DNA of 64,000 nucleotides from Fulvitalea axinellae (GTDB lineage Bacteria; Bacteroidota; Bacteroidia; Cytophagales; Cyclobacteriaceae), in assembly GCF_036492835.1 (NCBI RefSeq), contig NZ_AP025317.1, forward strand, positions 186,001 to 250,000. The letters are read 5' to 3'. Numbering within the stretch: the stretch's first letter is position 1; every line of letters begins with the position of its first letter. Made by a program: the position numbers and the translations under genes. Of the stretch, positions 1-8,762 are shown piece by piece. Under the pieces are notes generated by a model. That model worked only from the letters and a program-made list of their open reading frames with translations, did no database searches and was not told where the DNA came from.

Positions 1-1314
1 TTCTTCTACCCCCGCACGCTTTCTAATCTTCTTCAATATTTCTAAAGCCTCTCCCTGAAGCCCTTTTTCGTTCGCCGCTTCAGCGTAGTTCATAAGAACT
101 TCGGCAAATCGGATTTCCAACCAATCGACTTCATTTAAACTAACCTCGGCTTGGGGAAGCGAAACTTGAATCCCTTTCTTGGAATAAAAACCTGTTCTGT
201 AATAGCCTTGGGTTTTTCCAAAACCATCTTCCGTTGTACCTAGCTCAATATCAGTATACTGACGTCTACCTGATTTTCCACTCAATTCATATATCGCGCC
301 ATTATATACAATAGTAGAATAAAATCGGGGATCCCTGTTTTCCCAAAAACGCTGCTCATCAAAAGCATAGGTCATGGACTCTCCAGGCTGTTTTCCATCT
401 TTCATTGGGTATGCGTTCACAAGTCTCCAAATCGGCTGATCACCCCCGGTTCCGTTTTTAGATTCAGTGATAGGGCGCACACTATGTTCCTTACGCCCAT
501 TAGTCCTGCCAGGATTTGTGAAAATAACGGGTAGAATAGCTTCTTTGTGGTTCTCAGTAAGAAAGATATCATTATAATTATCCAATAATCCATACCCTAA
601 GGCTTCAAGGGTTTCCTTAGCGTTTTTATTGGCCGTATAAGCTTCGTCCCAATATTCATTATCATATGGATTCGACGGGTTAAACTGAGGACTGGCTTTA
701 TAAAGCAATACACGCCCTTTGAAAGCTAAAGCAATCGATTTGCTTATACGCCCATAGTTGTCTCCCTCAGATTTGTCTGGCAACGAGGCTATTGCCTCAT
801 CCAAATCACTGACGATAAAATCAAAACACTCTTTTGTACTATTTCTAGTCACATTCAAGTCATCCTTCGTCGTTTGGGGTTTCTTAATTATCGGAACACC
901 GCCGTAGTGGACAACCATCCTAAAATAATTCCAAGCTCTTAGAAAATACGCCTGGCCTTTTACATACTTCTTTTGCGAGTCACTAAGCGTTCCTTTTTCA
1001 ATTTCCTGAAACAAGAGGTTGATCTTATAGATCTCTTCATAATTCCAGGGTTTCATATGCTTGCTTGACGGTGTTATATAACTTTGATCGTAAAGCCCAC
1101 CACTTTCATCAGCTAAATTTCCAGAATTAACCGGCCACGATTCAAAAGTATCTCTGTACAAATAAGCGATATACGCATCAACCAACTTGATATCATTCCA
1201 TACCTCTTCAGGGTTATAGGAATTGGTATCCTTTTCATTAAGGAAATCATCGTTGCAAGCCCCTAACAGCATACTAGCTAAAGCTAATAATGGGATATAT
1301 TTTCTTATTTTCAT
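1..1314 (-). CDS. SusD/RagB-family outer-membrane lipoprotein (C-terminus cut by window edge)
   Basis: This is the glycan-binding partner of the SusC transporter encoded just upstream in transcription; SusD lipoproteins cap SusC at the cell surface and hand over oligosaccharides. The frame is open from the ATG at 1314 to base 1, giving about 438 residues, so the C-terminal end is outside the window. The N-terminus is a lipoprotein signal with Cys in LLGACNDDFL. The core shows typical SusD text: QAYFLRAWNYFRMVVHYGGVP, the region where SusD TPR helices lie, and EIRFAEVLMNYAEAAN near the visible end. The start lies 13 bp after the susC stop, so the two are co-transcribed. The substrate cannot be read directly; the neighbouring sulfatases suggest a sulfated glycan, which is inference. 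Confidence 0.93.
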   Translation of the reverse strand, partial: MKIRKYIPLLALASMLLGACNDDFLNEKDTNSYNPEEVWNDIKLVDAYIAYLYRDTFESWPVNSGNLADESGGLYDQSYITPSSKHMKPWNYEEIYKINLLFQEIEKGTLSDSQKKYVKGQAYFLRAWNYFRMVVHYGGVPIIKKPQTTKDDLNVTRNSTKECFDFIVSDLDEAIASLPDKSEGDNYGRISKSIALAFKGRVLLYKASPQFNPSNPYDNEYWDEAYTANKNAKETLEALGYGLLDNYNDIFLTENHKEAILPVIFTNPGRTNGRKEHSVRPITESKNGTGGDQPIWRLVNAYPMKDGKQPGESMTYAFDEQRFWENRDPRFYSTIVYNGAIYELSGKSGRRQYTDIELGTTEDGFGKTQGYYRTGFYSKKGIQVSLPQAEVSLNEVDWLEIRFAEVLMNYAEAANEKGLQGEALEILKKIRKRAGVEE

Positions 1315-1327
1315 TTCGATTTTCCTT

Positions 1328-4300
1328 TTAGAATTTCACGTTGAGTCCACCTGTAAAGGTTCTCATTAATGGATATGAGTCAAGGGTTTCCTGTTCCGGA
1401 TCCATTATCTCCATTTCAGAAAAATAGAACAGGTTAGTGCCATTCATAAATAATTGGACACTTTGAATACCCAAACCTTGAATCCATTTTTGTGGCAAAG
1501 TGTATCCGATATTCAGGTTTTTAAGGCGCATATATGAACCGTTTCTCAACCAAAAAGTAGACGGTGTTCCGCCGTGTCTTGGATCCACCCAATCGCCCGT
1601 AACCCTAGGGTATTCAGCGTTTGGATTTTCCGGAGTCCACGCTTTGGTCCAGATATCGAAATATGGTCGATCTCCAACTTGGAACACACCTCCTTCTTTT
1701 GTATTCTTCGTTGCAATCATCCTATCGTATGAAGTTACTCCTTGGAAATTGGCGTTAACAGAAATACCTTTCCACTCCATACCTAAGTTAATTCCATAAT
1801 TACCTCTCGGGCGCCGTCTATCAGAAAGTTCGGTAACATCATATTCGTCCACCTTCCCGTCAGGCCCTTCCGAAAAACCAGTTCCCCGTATGTCTTTGTA
1901 AAGAATGGTCCCTAGCTCCGGTTTCTTACCGAATTGAGTAAATCCTTCCGGCAGGTTATTTAATTGTTCCTGAGTGCGGATAATTCCCTCGGCTATATGT
2001 CCTTCATAAAACTTCTCGGTTTTTCCTTCGCGTAATCTCCAATTGCGGCTAGTATTCGTTTCGTCACGCCTTAAAACCTCGTCTTTTGAGTATCCAAAAT
2101 TGACACCTACATTATACTTTATATCGTCACCAATGGTTGACTGCCAATCCAGACGAAGCTCAAAACCTCTAATCGCTATCTCAGCATAGTTTTCCGCCGG
2201 TAACGAAACCCCTAAAGTGGAAGGGATAGTCCGCTCTCTTTTTCCAAGAATATCATAACGATGATTATGAAAATAATCCAACTCTCCACTTAGACGCCCT
2301 TCAAATAGCCCGAAATCAACTCCGACATTATAGGATCTCAATTTTTCCCACGTAATGTCCGGATTTGGCGCTACGCCGGGTCTTATGCCATTATGAACTC
2401 CATCTCCAAAAACATACGATTTATTCCCCACATAGCGATCTTTCCATTGGAAAGGGGCGATTTCATTGTTAGCCTCACCATCATAACCCGTCATACCTAC
2501 AGAGGCACGGAGTTTCAGACGGCTAACCTGCGGAATGTTAAAGAATTTTTCTTCAGAAATATTCCATGCCAAAGACCCTGAAGGGAAAAATCCCCAGCGC
2601 TGGTCTTCAGAGAAACGGTACGACCCGTCATAACGGAAAGAAAATTCCGCAACATAACGATTATCATACTCATAATGCGCCCTTCCTATCCACGAAGCGC
2701 GGGCACTATTATATTCATTACCGTCAAAGTATCTGCGTTCGGCATCCGACGATGTTGAAAATATTTGGTCAACGTTTGTCGTCAAAAGGCCATCGGCATT
2801 TCCTGACAGGATTTTACCTTCTCTTCGAGACCTTTCATAGCCGAACAAACCACTAACGTTATGCTTCCCGAAGTCCCGCTTATATTTAAGCATCCAGTTA
2901 AGCTGGTATTGGGTATTCATTGTCACAAGTTCCCTAATTCCTTCATAAGAAGAACTCAGGTTATGAATATTCTGCTTGTTTGGATCAATTGGGCCCGGTT
3001 TAAACCTGTTGGTTCCCGGCGCTTGCTGAAAAACATATGATTTATTATGAATAACCAGACTCTTTTGGTTACGCTGGAACACCTTATAATTGCCCCATGC
3101 GGCCGCGCTTAGCCCCTTAACCTGAGGAATATCCAATTCAAACCGAAGTATCCCGTTGAAAGTCCTTTCCCTATTTTTTCTGTTATTTCCGCTATAAATC
3201 ATTTCCACTGGGTTCCAGCCTCCTTTTGATATCGGAAGCCCATTCACCCTATCATCAGTAGGGTTACCAAGCTCATCGACATAAAATGGATAAAGTCTGG
3301 TCCAGTTAAAGGTAGTACGATAAAAATCAGGCAAGGTATAACTGTCGTCACTATCATACGGCCAATAAAAACGGCTATTTTCACGTTGATTGCCACTAAG
3401 GTTTAAACTGGCCTTGAGGTTTTCCGAGATTTTTGCGGATACGTTTGACCTGAAATTATACCGAGAGAAATCAACATTCTCGTAAGAACCGTTCGACTTA
3501 TGGTAGCCCAAAGACATAAAATACGAGATAGTTTCCGTACCTCCGTTAACTCCAATAGTGTGTTCCTTCATTGAAGGGTCTTTCCATATCTGGTCTAGAA
3601 GGCTATAGTTTTTGTCCTTAAAATACTCCAGTTCCTCAGCCGACACCACATGTGAATCACCTCGGGTAACAGCCGCGTTATTAAGAAAATTCAATTCTTC
3701 TGTCGCCGAATAATCAGGCAAATCATTTGTCGGCCTTTGGAAGGAATAGGTGGTCTTATAGTTAAATGTGGGTTTCCCTGTAGATCCCGCTTTCGTCACT
3801 ACCAAAACTACCCCGCCGGCAGCTCTTGAACCATAGATCGAAGCCGTCGCCGCGTCTTTCAGAAAAGTCACCGACTCAACTTCCTCGGGATTCAAGGCAT
3901 CAAAATCAGCTCTCGACATCGCTATATTATCGATAATAAACAGAGGTTCGGAAGCGCTGCCACGTATTCTTATATTTGAACCACTTCCAGCGAATCCGGA
4001 ATTCTGCACCACTCCTACACCGGCCGCTCGACCGGCCAGAGTATTCGAAAGGCTGGCCGCCGGTATTCTGCTAAGTTCCTGGGATTTTACGGTGGTGACT
4101 GCCCCTGTCAAGCTAGCCCTCTTCTGCTCGCCATAGCCCACGACGACTATTTCCTCCAATTGCTTAAGATCTTGTCTCAATACAATATCCAGATTGGTTC
4201 TCCCATTCAGTTCGATAGTCTGACTAGTAAAGCCCACCGACTGAATTACAAGCTTATTCGTAGGCATGAGTTCTAACGAAAATGCTCCGTCAATATCCGT

Positions 4301-4792
4301 CACGGTACCCGTACTGGTTCCTTCTATTATAATATTGACTCCAATAAGGCTTTCGCCATTTTCGTCTTTCACCACTCCTTTGACTGTTATTTTTTTGTCT
4401 TGGAATGACGAAACTTTTTCAGGAACCTTTTCCTGTTTTTCTTTAACAAAAATGTTGTTGTCGACTCGTTTAAAAGAGAGTTTAGCCTCTTTTGACATAA
4501 TCAATAACAGTTCCTCAACCGAAGTCACTTGGCTTCCGGAATACTTTACGGGAATGTCGCCGATCTCCGCCAAAAGCTCGCTATTGACAAAGAACTCATA
4601 GTCTGTTGATGACGAAATCTCATGCATCAAACTCTTGACCGTGCCGTCTTTCCACCTGATCCGTTCGGCCTGTAAGCTTTGCGAACTTACTTTCAGCGCA
4701 GAACATAACAACGCCAAAGAAAGCTGCACAAGCAGGCCTGTTCGTAGAAATTTTTCACCCATAATGAGTAAGAAAAGTAGCCTGTTTTTCAT
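1328..4792 (-). CDS. SusC/RagA-type TonB-dependent receptor with N-terminal STN domain
   Basis: Outer-membrane beta-barrel that imports oligosaccharides with TonB energy, 1154 residues. Domains seen in order: hydrophobic signal region within the first 40 residues; an STN (secretin/TonB N-terminal) domain at about 45-115, the part that contacts FecR-type anti-sigma factors; a carboxypeptidase-regulatory-like repeat at about 135-205 (KGVVKDENGESLIGVNI, GTVTDIDGAFSL); a TonB box/plug beginning at VVVGYGEQKRASLTG; then a long barrel ending in GGLNVKF with a terminal aromatic Phe. The STN domain fits the FecR gene directly upstream and the nearby ECF sigma gene, so this is a trans-envelope signalling transporter. 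It is followed 13 bp later by susD. Substrate is unknown; the sulfatase pair nearby suggests a sulfated polysaccharide. Confidence 0.95.
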   Translation of the reverse strand: MKNRLLFLLIMGEKFLRTGLLVQLSLALLCSALKVSSQSLQAERIRWKDGTVKSLMHEISSSTDYEFFVNSELLAEIGDIPVKYSGSQVTSVEELLLIMSKEAKLSFKRVDNNIFVKEKQEKVPEKVSSFQDKKITVKGVVKDENGESLIGVNIIIEGTSTGTVTDIDGAFSLELMPTNKLVIQSVGFTSQTIELNGRTNLDIVLRQDLKQLEEIVVVGYGEQKRASLTGAVTTVKSQELSRIPAASLSNTLAGRAAGVGVVQNSGFAGSGSNIRIRGSASEPLFIIDNIAMSRADFDALNPEEVESVTFLKDAATASIYGSRAAGGVVLVVTKAGSTGKPTFNYKTTYSFQRPTNDLPDYSATEELNFLNNAAVTRGDSHVVSAEELEYFKDKNYSLLDQIWKDPSMKEHTIGVNGGTETISYFMSLGYHKSNGSYENVDFSRYNFRSNVSAKISENLKASLNLSGNQRENSRFYWPYDSDDSYTLPDFYRTTFNWTRLYPFYVDELGNPTDDRVNGLPISKGGWNPVEMIYSGNNRKNRERTFNGILRFELDIPQVKGLSAAAWGNYKVFQRNQKSLVIHNKSYVFQQAPGTNRFKPGPIDPNKQNIHNLSSSYEGIRELVTMNTQYQLNWMLKYKRDFGKHNVSGLFGYERSRREGKILSGNADGLLTTNVDQIFSTSSDAERRYFDGNEYNSARASWIGRAHYEYDNRYVAEFSFRYDGSYRFSEDQRWGFFPSGSLAWNISEEKFFNIPQVSRLKLRASVGMTGYDGEANNEIAPFQWKDRYVGNKSYVFGDGVHNGIRPGVAPNPDITWEKLRSYNVGVDFGLFEGRLSGELDYFHNHRYDILGKRERTIPSTLGVSLPAENYAEIAIRGFELRLDWQSTIGDDIKYNVGVNFGYSKDEVLRRDETNTSRNWRLREGKTEKFYEGHIAEGIIRTQEQLNNLPEGFTQFGKKPELGTILYKDIRGTGFSEGPDGKVDEYDVTELSDRRRPRGNYGINLGMEWKGISVNANFQGVTSYDRMIATKNTKEGGVFQVGDRPYFDIWTKAWTPENPNAEYPRVTGDWVDPRHGGTPSTFWLRNGSYMRLKNLNIGYTLPQKWIQGLGIQSVQLFMNGTNLFYFSEMEIMDPEQETLDSYPLMRTFTGGLNVKF

Positions 4793-4821
4793 ACTTTTAA
4801 AAAGTTAAGTGTTAACAGATT

Positions 4822-4872
4822 GCGGAAGCTCACGGTATTGCTTTAGGGGTATCGCCGTGCCGGAGCTTCTGC
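4822..4872. promoter_or_regulatory. Long imperfect hairpin between the FecR gene and susC
   Basis: The inter-gene gap contains GAAGCTC (outer arm) and CACGG (inner arm) pairing with GAGCTTC and CCGTG across a loop of about 25 bases. On the transcribed minus strand no U-run follows the hairpin, so it does not look like a terminator there. It could be a processing or stability element that lets susC be expressed more than fecR. Role is inference. Confidence 0.35.
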
Positions 4873-4876
4873 TTTT

Positions 4877-5734
4877 TTATTTTACCCTGAAACGCTTGTC
4901 GCCCAAGCGTTCAAAAGTCAGTCCTGTGGTGTAGGAAAGCCCTACAAGTACATTATCAAGATGCTTTTTTATCAAAAGCGACCCTGTATAAAGTTTCTTT
5001 CCGTCGAATTCCGGATTCTTCAAAAACTCCGCATCATAAGTTCTTTCCAAATCCTCCAATACCTTTTCCAAAGGCTTATCCTCATAATACAAGTCTCCGT
5101 CCTTCCACCCGGTCACGCTCCTAAGGTTAAACCTCCGAACTTCGGCTCCTGAGGCCAAGCTTATTTGGCGCATCGGATCCAAAATCGTTTCCCTACCGTC
5201 CGAAAATGAGCCTACAGCCACTCTTCCGTGAACCAACGACACTACCGGATCATCAGAATAAGCCCTAACGTTAAAGGCTGTTCCCAGTACCCGAAGACGG
5301 CCCGATTCCGTAATTTTCAAGCTAAACGGCCTAAGGCTGTCCTTAGCCACATCGAAATACGCTTCGCCATTGACTAACCGGACTCTCCTTTGCGAAAATC
5401 CTTGAAGGTATTCCAATTTTGTGTCCGCATTTAACCTGATTCTTGTGCCGTCAGGCAATTGTACCGTTTTGGTGGTGCCACGAGGCGCCGACACACTAAC
5501 CCAAACCTCGGCGATCTCCCGTCTCGTAGGATTTTGTTCCAACGAAAAAAGGATAGACAGCCCACAAATCAATAAAAATAACGCTGCATACCATAAAGGC
5601 CTATAATTCCTTTTTGGAGGAATTCTCCTGATTTTTACTTTATCGCAATTTGTCAGAATCCGTTCCTTTAATTTTGCCTTTTCCGTATCCGATAAATACC
5701 GGTCCTTAAATCTTATATTTTCAAAACCTCCCAT
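4877..5734 (-). CDS. FecR-family anti-sigma factor
   Basis: Inner-membrane anti-sigma factor of 285 residues that would hold an ECF sigma factor inactive until the STN domain of its partner SusC signals ligand. Visible parts: a basic cytoplasmic N-terminal region of about 48 residues; one membrane helix at about 49-66 (YAALFLLICGLSILFSL); a periplasmic FecR domain beginning near RGTTKTVQLPDGTRIRLNAD and including GEAYFDVAKDSLRPF and GTAFNVRAY; and the C-terminal DUF4974-type region with YEDKPLEKVLEDLERTYD. It is the first gene of the fecR-susC-susD series (84-bp gap to susC). Its sigma factor is not upstream in the same operon, as is usual, but divergent at 6338. Confidence 0.94.
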   Translation of the reverse strand: MGGFENIRFKDRYLSDTEKAKLKERILTNCDKVKIRRIPPKRNYRPLWYAALFLLICGLSILFSLEQNPTRREIAEVWVSVSAPRGTTKTVQLPDGTRIRLNADTKLEYLQGFSQRRVRLVNGEAYFDVAKDSLRPFSLKITESGRLRVLGTAFNVRAYSDDPVVSLVHGRVAVGSFSDGRETILDPMRQISLASGAEVRRFNLRSVTGWKDGDLYYEDKPLEKVLEDLERTYDAEFLKNPEFDGKKLYTGSLLIKKHLDNVLVGLSYTTGLTFERLGDKRFRVK

Positions 5735-6337
5735 ATTCTAAACATTCATAGCTCGGAGAGCCTCGTTTTCATTTTTGAAAAACCGAAATCCCTACAACCT
5801 TTTATGACGGATCGAAAAATGAAAAAACTCTGTCCGTTTATATCCCTAGGGAGTTCGTTTAATTGATGTACTCACTTTTGCTTGAAAAAAATTAAAAAAA
5901 TATTTTACCGAAAAGACACACTTCAAAAAACCAATAAGGAAAATGATCTACAGCTTTTCGGTATGGCTGTTATCCAAAGTTTGCCTATACTTCGAAATTA
6001 TATTTATATTGGACTAATGATCGGTTTCGTGAAGAGAGACTTTCACCAAAAATATAAATACGAGCCGGCAAGTTTCGACCAACTTAAGACCAAAACGTAT
6101 CGAGAAAACAATACATTAGGCATACACGGGCTCAGTGAAAACCGCATAATGATTTTCACAAAGGTTTTTTCTCAAAGACTTATCCTTTCTATTGTTTCCA
6201 GTAAGGACTTGACTTTGTATACCGTATTATTTTCCAGCCTAACTGTCATTTTCTCACACGTATTTTTCCTTATAATCAGCTATTTGAAGGATAATTGGTC
6301 TTAAGTGTTTCTTTTACAGGTAAAACGAACCGAGAGT
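5735..6337. other. Divergent regulatory gap between FecR and ECF sigma genes
   Basis: About 600 bases without a convincing gene. A plus-strand open frame at 5882-6304 (TTG start, 140 codons) has no recognisable domain and an AT-driven composition, so it is not called. The stretch must contain the promoters of both the fecR-susC-susD series and the sigma gene. I could not identify a full Bacteroidota promoter (TTTG, about 19-20 bases, TAnnTTTG) in either direction. Confidence 0.5.
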
Positions 6338-6934
6338 ATGGCAGTGAACGACCTTAACACTTGGCGGTCTTTCAAAAAGGGGAATATCTCCGTGTTTGGA
6401 GACATTTACGAAGAACATATTGACGCACTTTACGCTTACGGACATAAAATAGAAAGCAATCCTGACAAGGTAAAGGATTGTATCCATGACGTGTTTCTTG
6501 ATATTTGGGAACACCGCGAACAGCTTTCCGACACTTCATCCATTCGCTATTATCTTTTCAAGGCGCTCCGCAGACGCATTATTTACACCAAAACCAGACT
6601 AAGCCGTTTTATCTCATCCGATAATCTACAGGGAGAATTCAAACTGACGGTGGAACTCAGCCATGAGGACGATATCATATCGGAGGAAAACAAAAAAGAA
6701 AGAATTGATTTCTATCAAAACGCCGTGAATAACCTAAGCCCAAAACAACGGGAAATCATTTACCTGAAATTCCAACAGGGATTTACCAACGGTGAAATAG
6801 CCGAAATGACACAAATGAATTACCAATCCGTATCCAATTCCCTAAACCGGGCCCTTGGCAAACTGCGCAGCCAATGGAACGAGGTAAGCGGTACGGTAAG
6901 CTCATTCGCAATTTTTCTTTTTTACTTAAAATAA
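6338..6934 (+). CDS. ECF-type RNA polymerase sigma-70 factor
   Basis: Extracytoplasmic-function sigma factor of 198 residues. Region 2 is seen at about 20-85, including DKVKDCIHDVFLDIWEHREQ and YYLFKALRRRII. Region 4 helix-turn-helix is at about 135-190 with LSPKQREIIYLKFQQGFTNG and the recognition helix near YQSVSNSLNRALGKLR. The frame is also open from a GTG at 6305, but the ATG at 6338 gives the usual family length and N-terminus. It is divergent from the FecR anti-sigma gene, and both are likely part of one SusC-FecR-sigma relay. After its stop, the gene converges on a sulfatase gene. Confidence 0.93.
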   Translation: MAVNDLNTWRSFKKGNISVFGDIYEEHIDALYAYGHKIESNPDKVKDCIHDVFLDIWEHREQLSDTSSIRYYLFKALRRRIIYTKTRLSRFISSDNLQGEFKLTVELSHEDDIISEENKKERIDFYQNAVNNLSPKQREIIYLKFQQGFTNGEIAEMTQMNYQSVSNSLNRALGKLRSQWNEVSGTVSSFAIFLFYLK

Positions 6935-6945
6935 AAATCAAAAAA

Positions 6946-6967
6946 GGGAAAGACAATCGCCTTTCCC
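6946..6967 (-). terminator. Terminator of first sulfatase gene
   Basis: Seven-base stem GGGAAAG/CTTTCCC, followed on the minus strand by a T-run (TTTTTT). It lies between the convergent sigma-factor and sulfatase stops and serves the sulfatase direction. Confidence 0.7.
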
Positions 6968-6993
6968 TCTCCCCTAGTTATTGATGAAATATC

Positions 6994-8610
6994 TTATCCC
7001 TTGGCCGGAACACCTACTGACGCCGGATCTTTATATTTGATCTGAAGTCGTTTGAGTTCTTTTTTCAAACGGGAAATATGCTTGGCGTAAGCTGGATCGT
7101 TATACAGATTCTTCATTTCCTTCGGATCGTTTTCCAAATCGTAAAGTTCCCAACTTACGGCTCCTTTATAGAACCTAATCAGTTTAAATTTACCGTCGCT
7201 TACACCGTAATGACGACTTACGTTATGCGAACCCGGGAACTCGTAATAATGATAATACATCGAATTACGCCACTCCACACTGTCGGGCACTACTCCAGCG
7301 TTGGCCAACAGCGGTTTCATCGATTCGCCCTGTACGTCCCACGGAATGTCAAGGCCAGCGATATCGAGCATTGTCGGAGCGAAATCGAGGTTCATGCACA
7401 TTTCTTTCGACACGCTTCCAGGCTTGACAAGCTTTGGATAGCGAATCAACAACGGCGTACGAAATGATTCCTCGTACATAAACCGTTTGTCGAACCAGCC
7501 GTGTTCGCCCAAATAGAAACCTTGGTCTGATGTGTAGATAATCAACGTATTATCCAACTGGCCTTTCTTTTCCAAATATTCCAGAACTCTACCGATGTTC
7601 TCATCCACGGAAGCGATGCAACGCAGATAGTCTTTTATATATCGTTGGTATTTCCATTTCAGAAGCGCTTCGCCTTTTAGGTTCGCTTTCGCATACGCTT
7701 CGTTTTTCGGTCCATAAGCGTTTTCCCAAGCTTTGCGTTGAGCTTCGTTCATACGCTTGCGAAGCCTTTCCAAAGAGTTGTCATGCCACTTATTCCCGCT
7801 AGACGACGCATGTTTCTTTTCCAATTTCAAATCATGGCCATCACGCATATGGTCCACAATACTCATTTCGGAAATAGCCGAAGCCCCGCCTCTTTTCTTA
7901 TAATCTTCGAACAGCGTTTCCGGCTCCGGAATTTTCTGATCATCGTAAAGATTCAGGTGGCGTTCCGCCGGTTGCCACGAACGGTGCGGCGCCTTATGAT
8001 GGAGCATCATCATAAACGGTTTTCCGGAATCCCTTTTTTTGTCGAGCCATTCCAGCGCTATATCCGTAGTCAAATCGGTACAATATCCCGTCAGGCGCTT
8101 TCTCTCCCCCATTTCGATGAAATCGGGATTATAATATTCGCCCTGACCCGGCAATATGTTCCAATAATCGAAGCCAGTGGGCTCAGAGTACAAGTGCCAT
8201 TTGCCCACAATCGCCGTTTGGTAGCCCGCTTTCTGAAAAAGTTTCGGGAAAGTCTGCTGACTTCCGTCAAACGGAATGCGGTTGTCCAACTTGCCGTTCA
8301 TATGGCTGTATTTGCCCGTAAGCACCACCGCACGGCTTGGCCCGCAAATGGAGTTGGTTACGTAGGCTTTGTCGAAACGCATTCCTTCGTTGGCCAATCG
8401 GTCGAGATTCGGAGTCTTGTTTATCTTACTTCCGTAAGCTCCGATGGCTTGGTATGCGTGATCATCTGTCATGATAAACAGGACGTTAGGCCTGTTTTTT
8501 TTCTTTGTCAACGAAGCCTCTGCCTTGTTGGCGGGCTTGCAGGAAAAAAGCGATCCGGCCAAAGCCGTACCGACCGCCACGCTCCCCAAGGCTTTCTTTA
8601 GGTGGTTCAT
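6994..8610 (-). CDS. Lipoprotein arylsulfatase-type sulfatase (S1 family), copy 1
   Basis: Predicted formylglycine-dependent sulfatase of 538 residues that would strip sulfate esters from a sugar. The N-terminus is a lipoprotein signal ending at Cys24 (GSLFSC). The alkaline-phosphatase-fold core starts at [19 protein letters not shown], where the DD pair is a calcium ligand. The maturation motif is Cys89 in [13 protein letters not shown], matching C-x-P-S-R of the Cys-type sulfatases. Downstream hallmarks are [14 protein letters not shown] and [20 protein letters not shown]. The overall layout resembles N-acetylglucosamine-6-sulfatase-like S1 enzymes, but the exact S1 subfamily cannot be set without alignment. 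It is closely paralogous to the next gene and separated from it by a terminator, so the two seem to be transcribed separately. Confidence 0.93.
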   Translation of the reverse strand: MNHLKKALGSVAVGTALAGSLFSCKPANKAEASLTKKKNRPNVLFIMTDDHAYQAIGAYGSKINKTPNLDRLANEGMRFDKAYVTNSICGPSRAVVLTGKYSHMNGKLDNRIPFDGSQQTFPKLFQKAGYQTAIVGKWHLYSEPTGFDYWNILPGQGEYYNPDFIEMGERKRLTGYCTDLTTDIALEWLDKKRDSGKPFMMMLHHKAPHRSWQPAERHLNLYDDQKIPEPETLFEDYKKRGGASAISEMSIVDHMRDGHDLKLEKKHASSSGNKWHDNSLERLRKRMNEAQRKAWENAYGPKNEAYAKANLKGEALLKWKYQRYIKDYLRCIASVDENIGRVLEYLEKKGQLDNTLIIYTSDQGFYLGEHGWFDKRFMYEESFRTPLLIRYPKLVKPGSVSKEMCMNLDFAPTMLDIAGLDIPWDVQGESMKPLLANAGVVPDSVEWRNSMYYHYYEFPGSHNVSRHYGVSDGKFKLIRFYKGAVSWELYDLENDPKEMKNLYNDPAYAKHISRLKKELKRLQIKYKDPASVGVPAKG

Positions 8611-8713
8611 ATCAATAATATTCGAATTTTATCTGCCGGATACTCACTGCCCATATTTTCGACCAGAATTCTCCTTTCCGTCAATTTATATCTATAGGAA
8701 GAACTCGGTTTAA

Positions 8714-8750
8714 AAAAATCGCCTTCAAAACAGATTTAAAGGCGATTTTT
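8714..8750. terminator. Bidirectional hairpin terminator between the two sulfatases
   Basis: AAATCGCCTT and AAGGCGATTT form an inverted repeat with about 12 bases between the arms, with A-run and T-run flanks, just downstream of the stop of sulfatase copy 2 (8763). It would end that transcript before copy 1. Confidence 0.75.
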
Positions 8751-8762
8751 ATTCAAAAAAAC

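Noticed and set aside
5882-6304. 140-codon plus-strand frame between FecR and sigma genes
   Set aside because: TTG start, AT-driven composition, no domain, and it would fill the needed control region.
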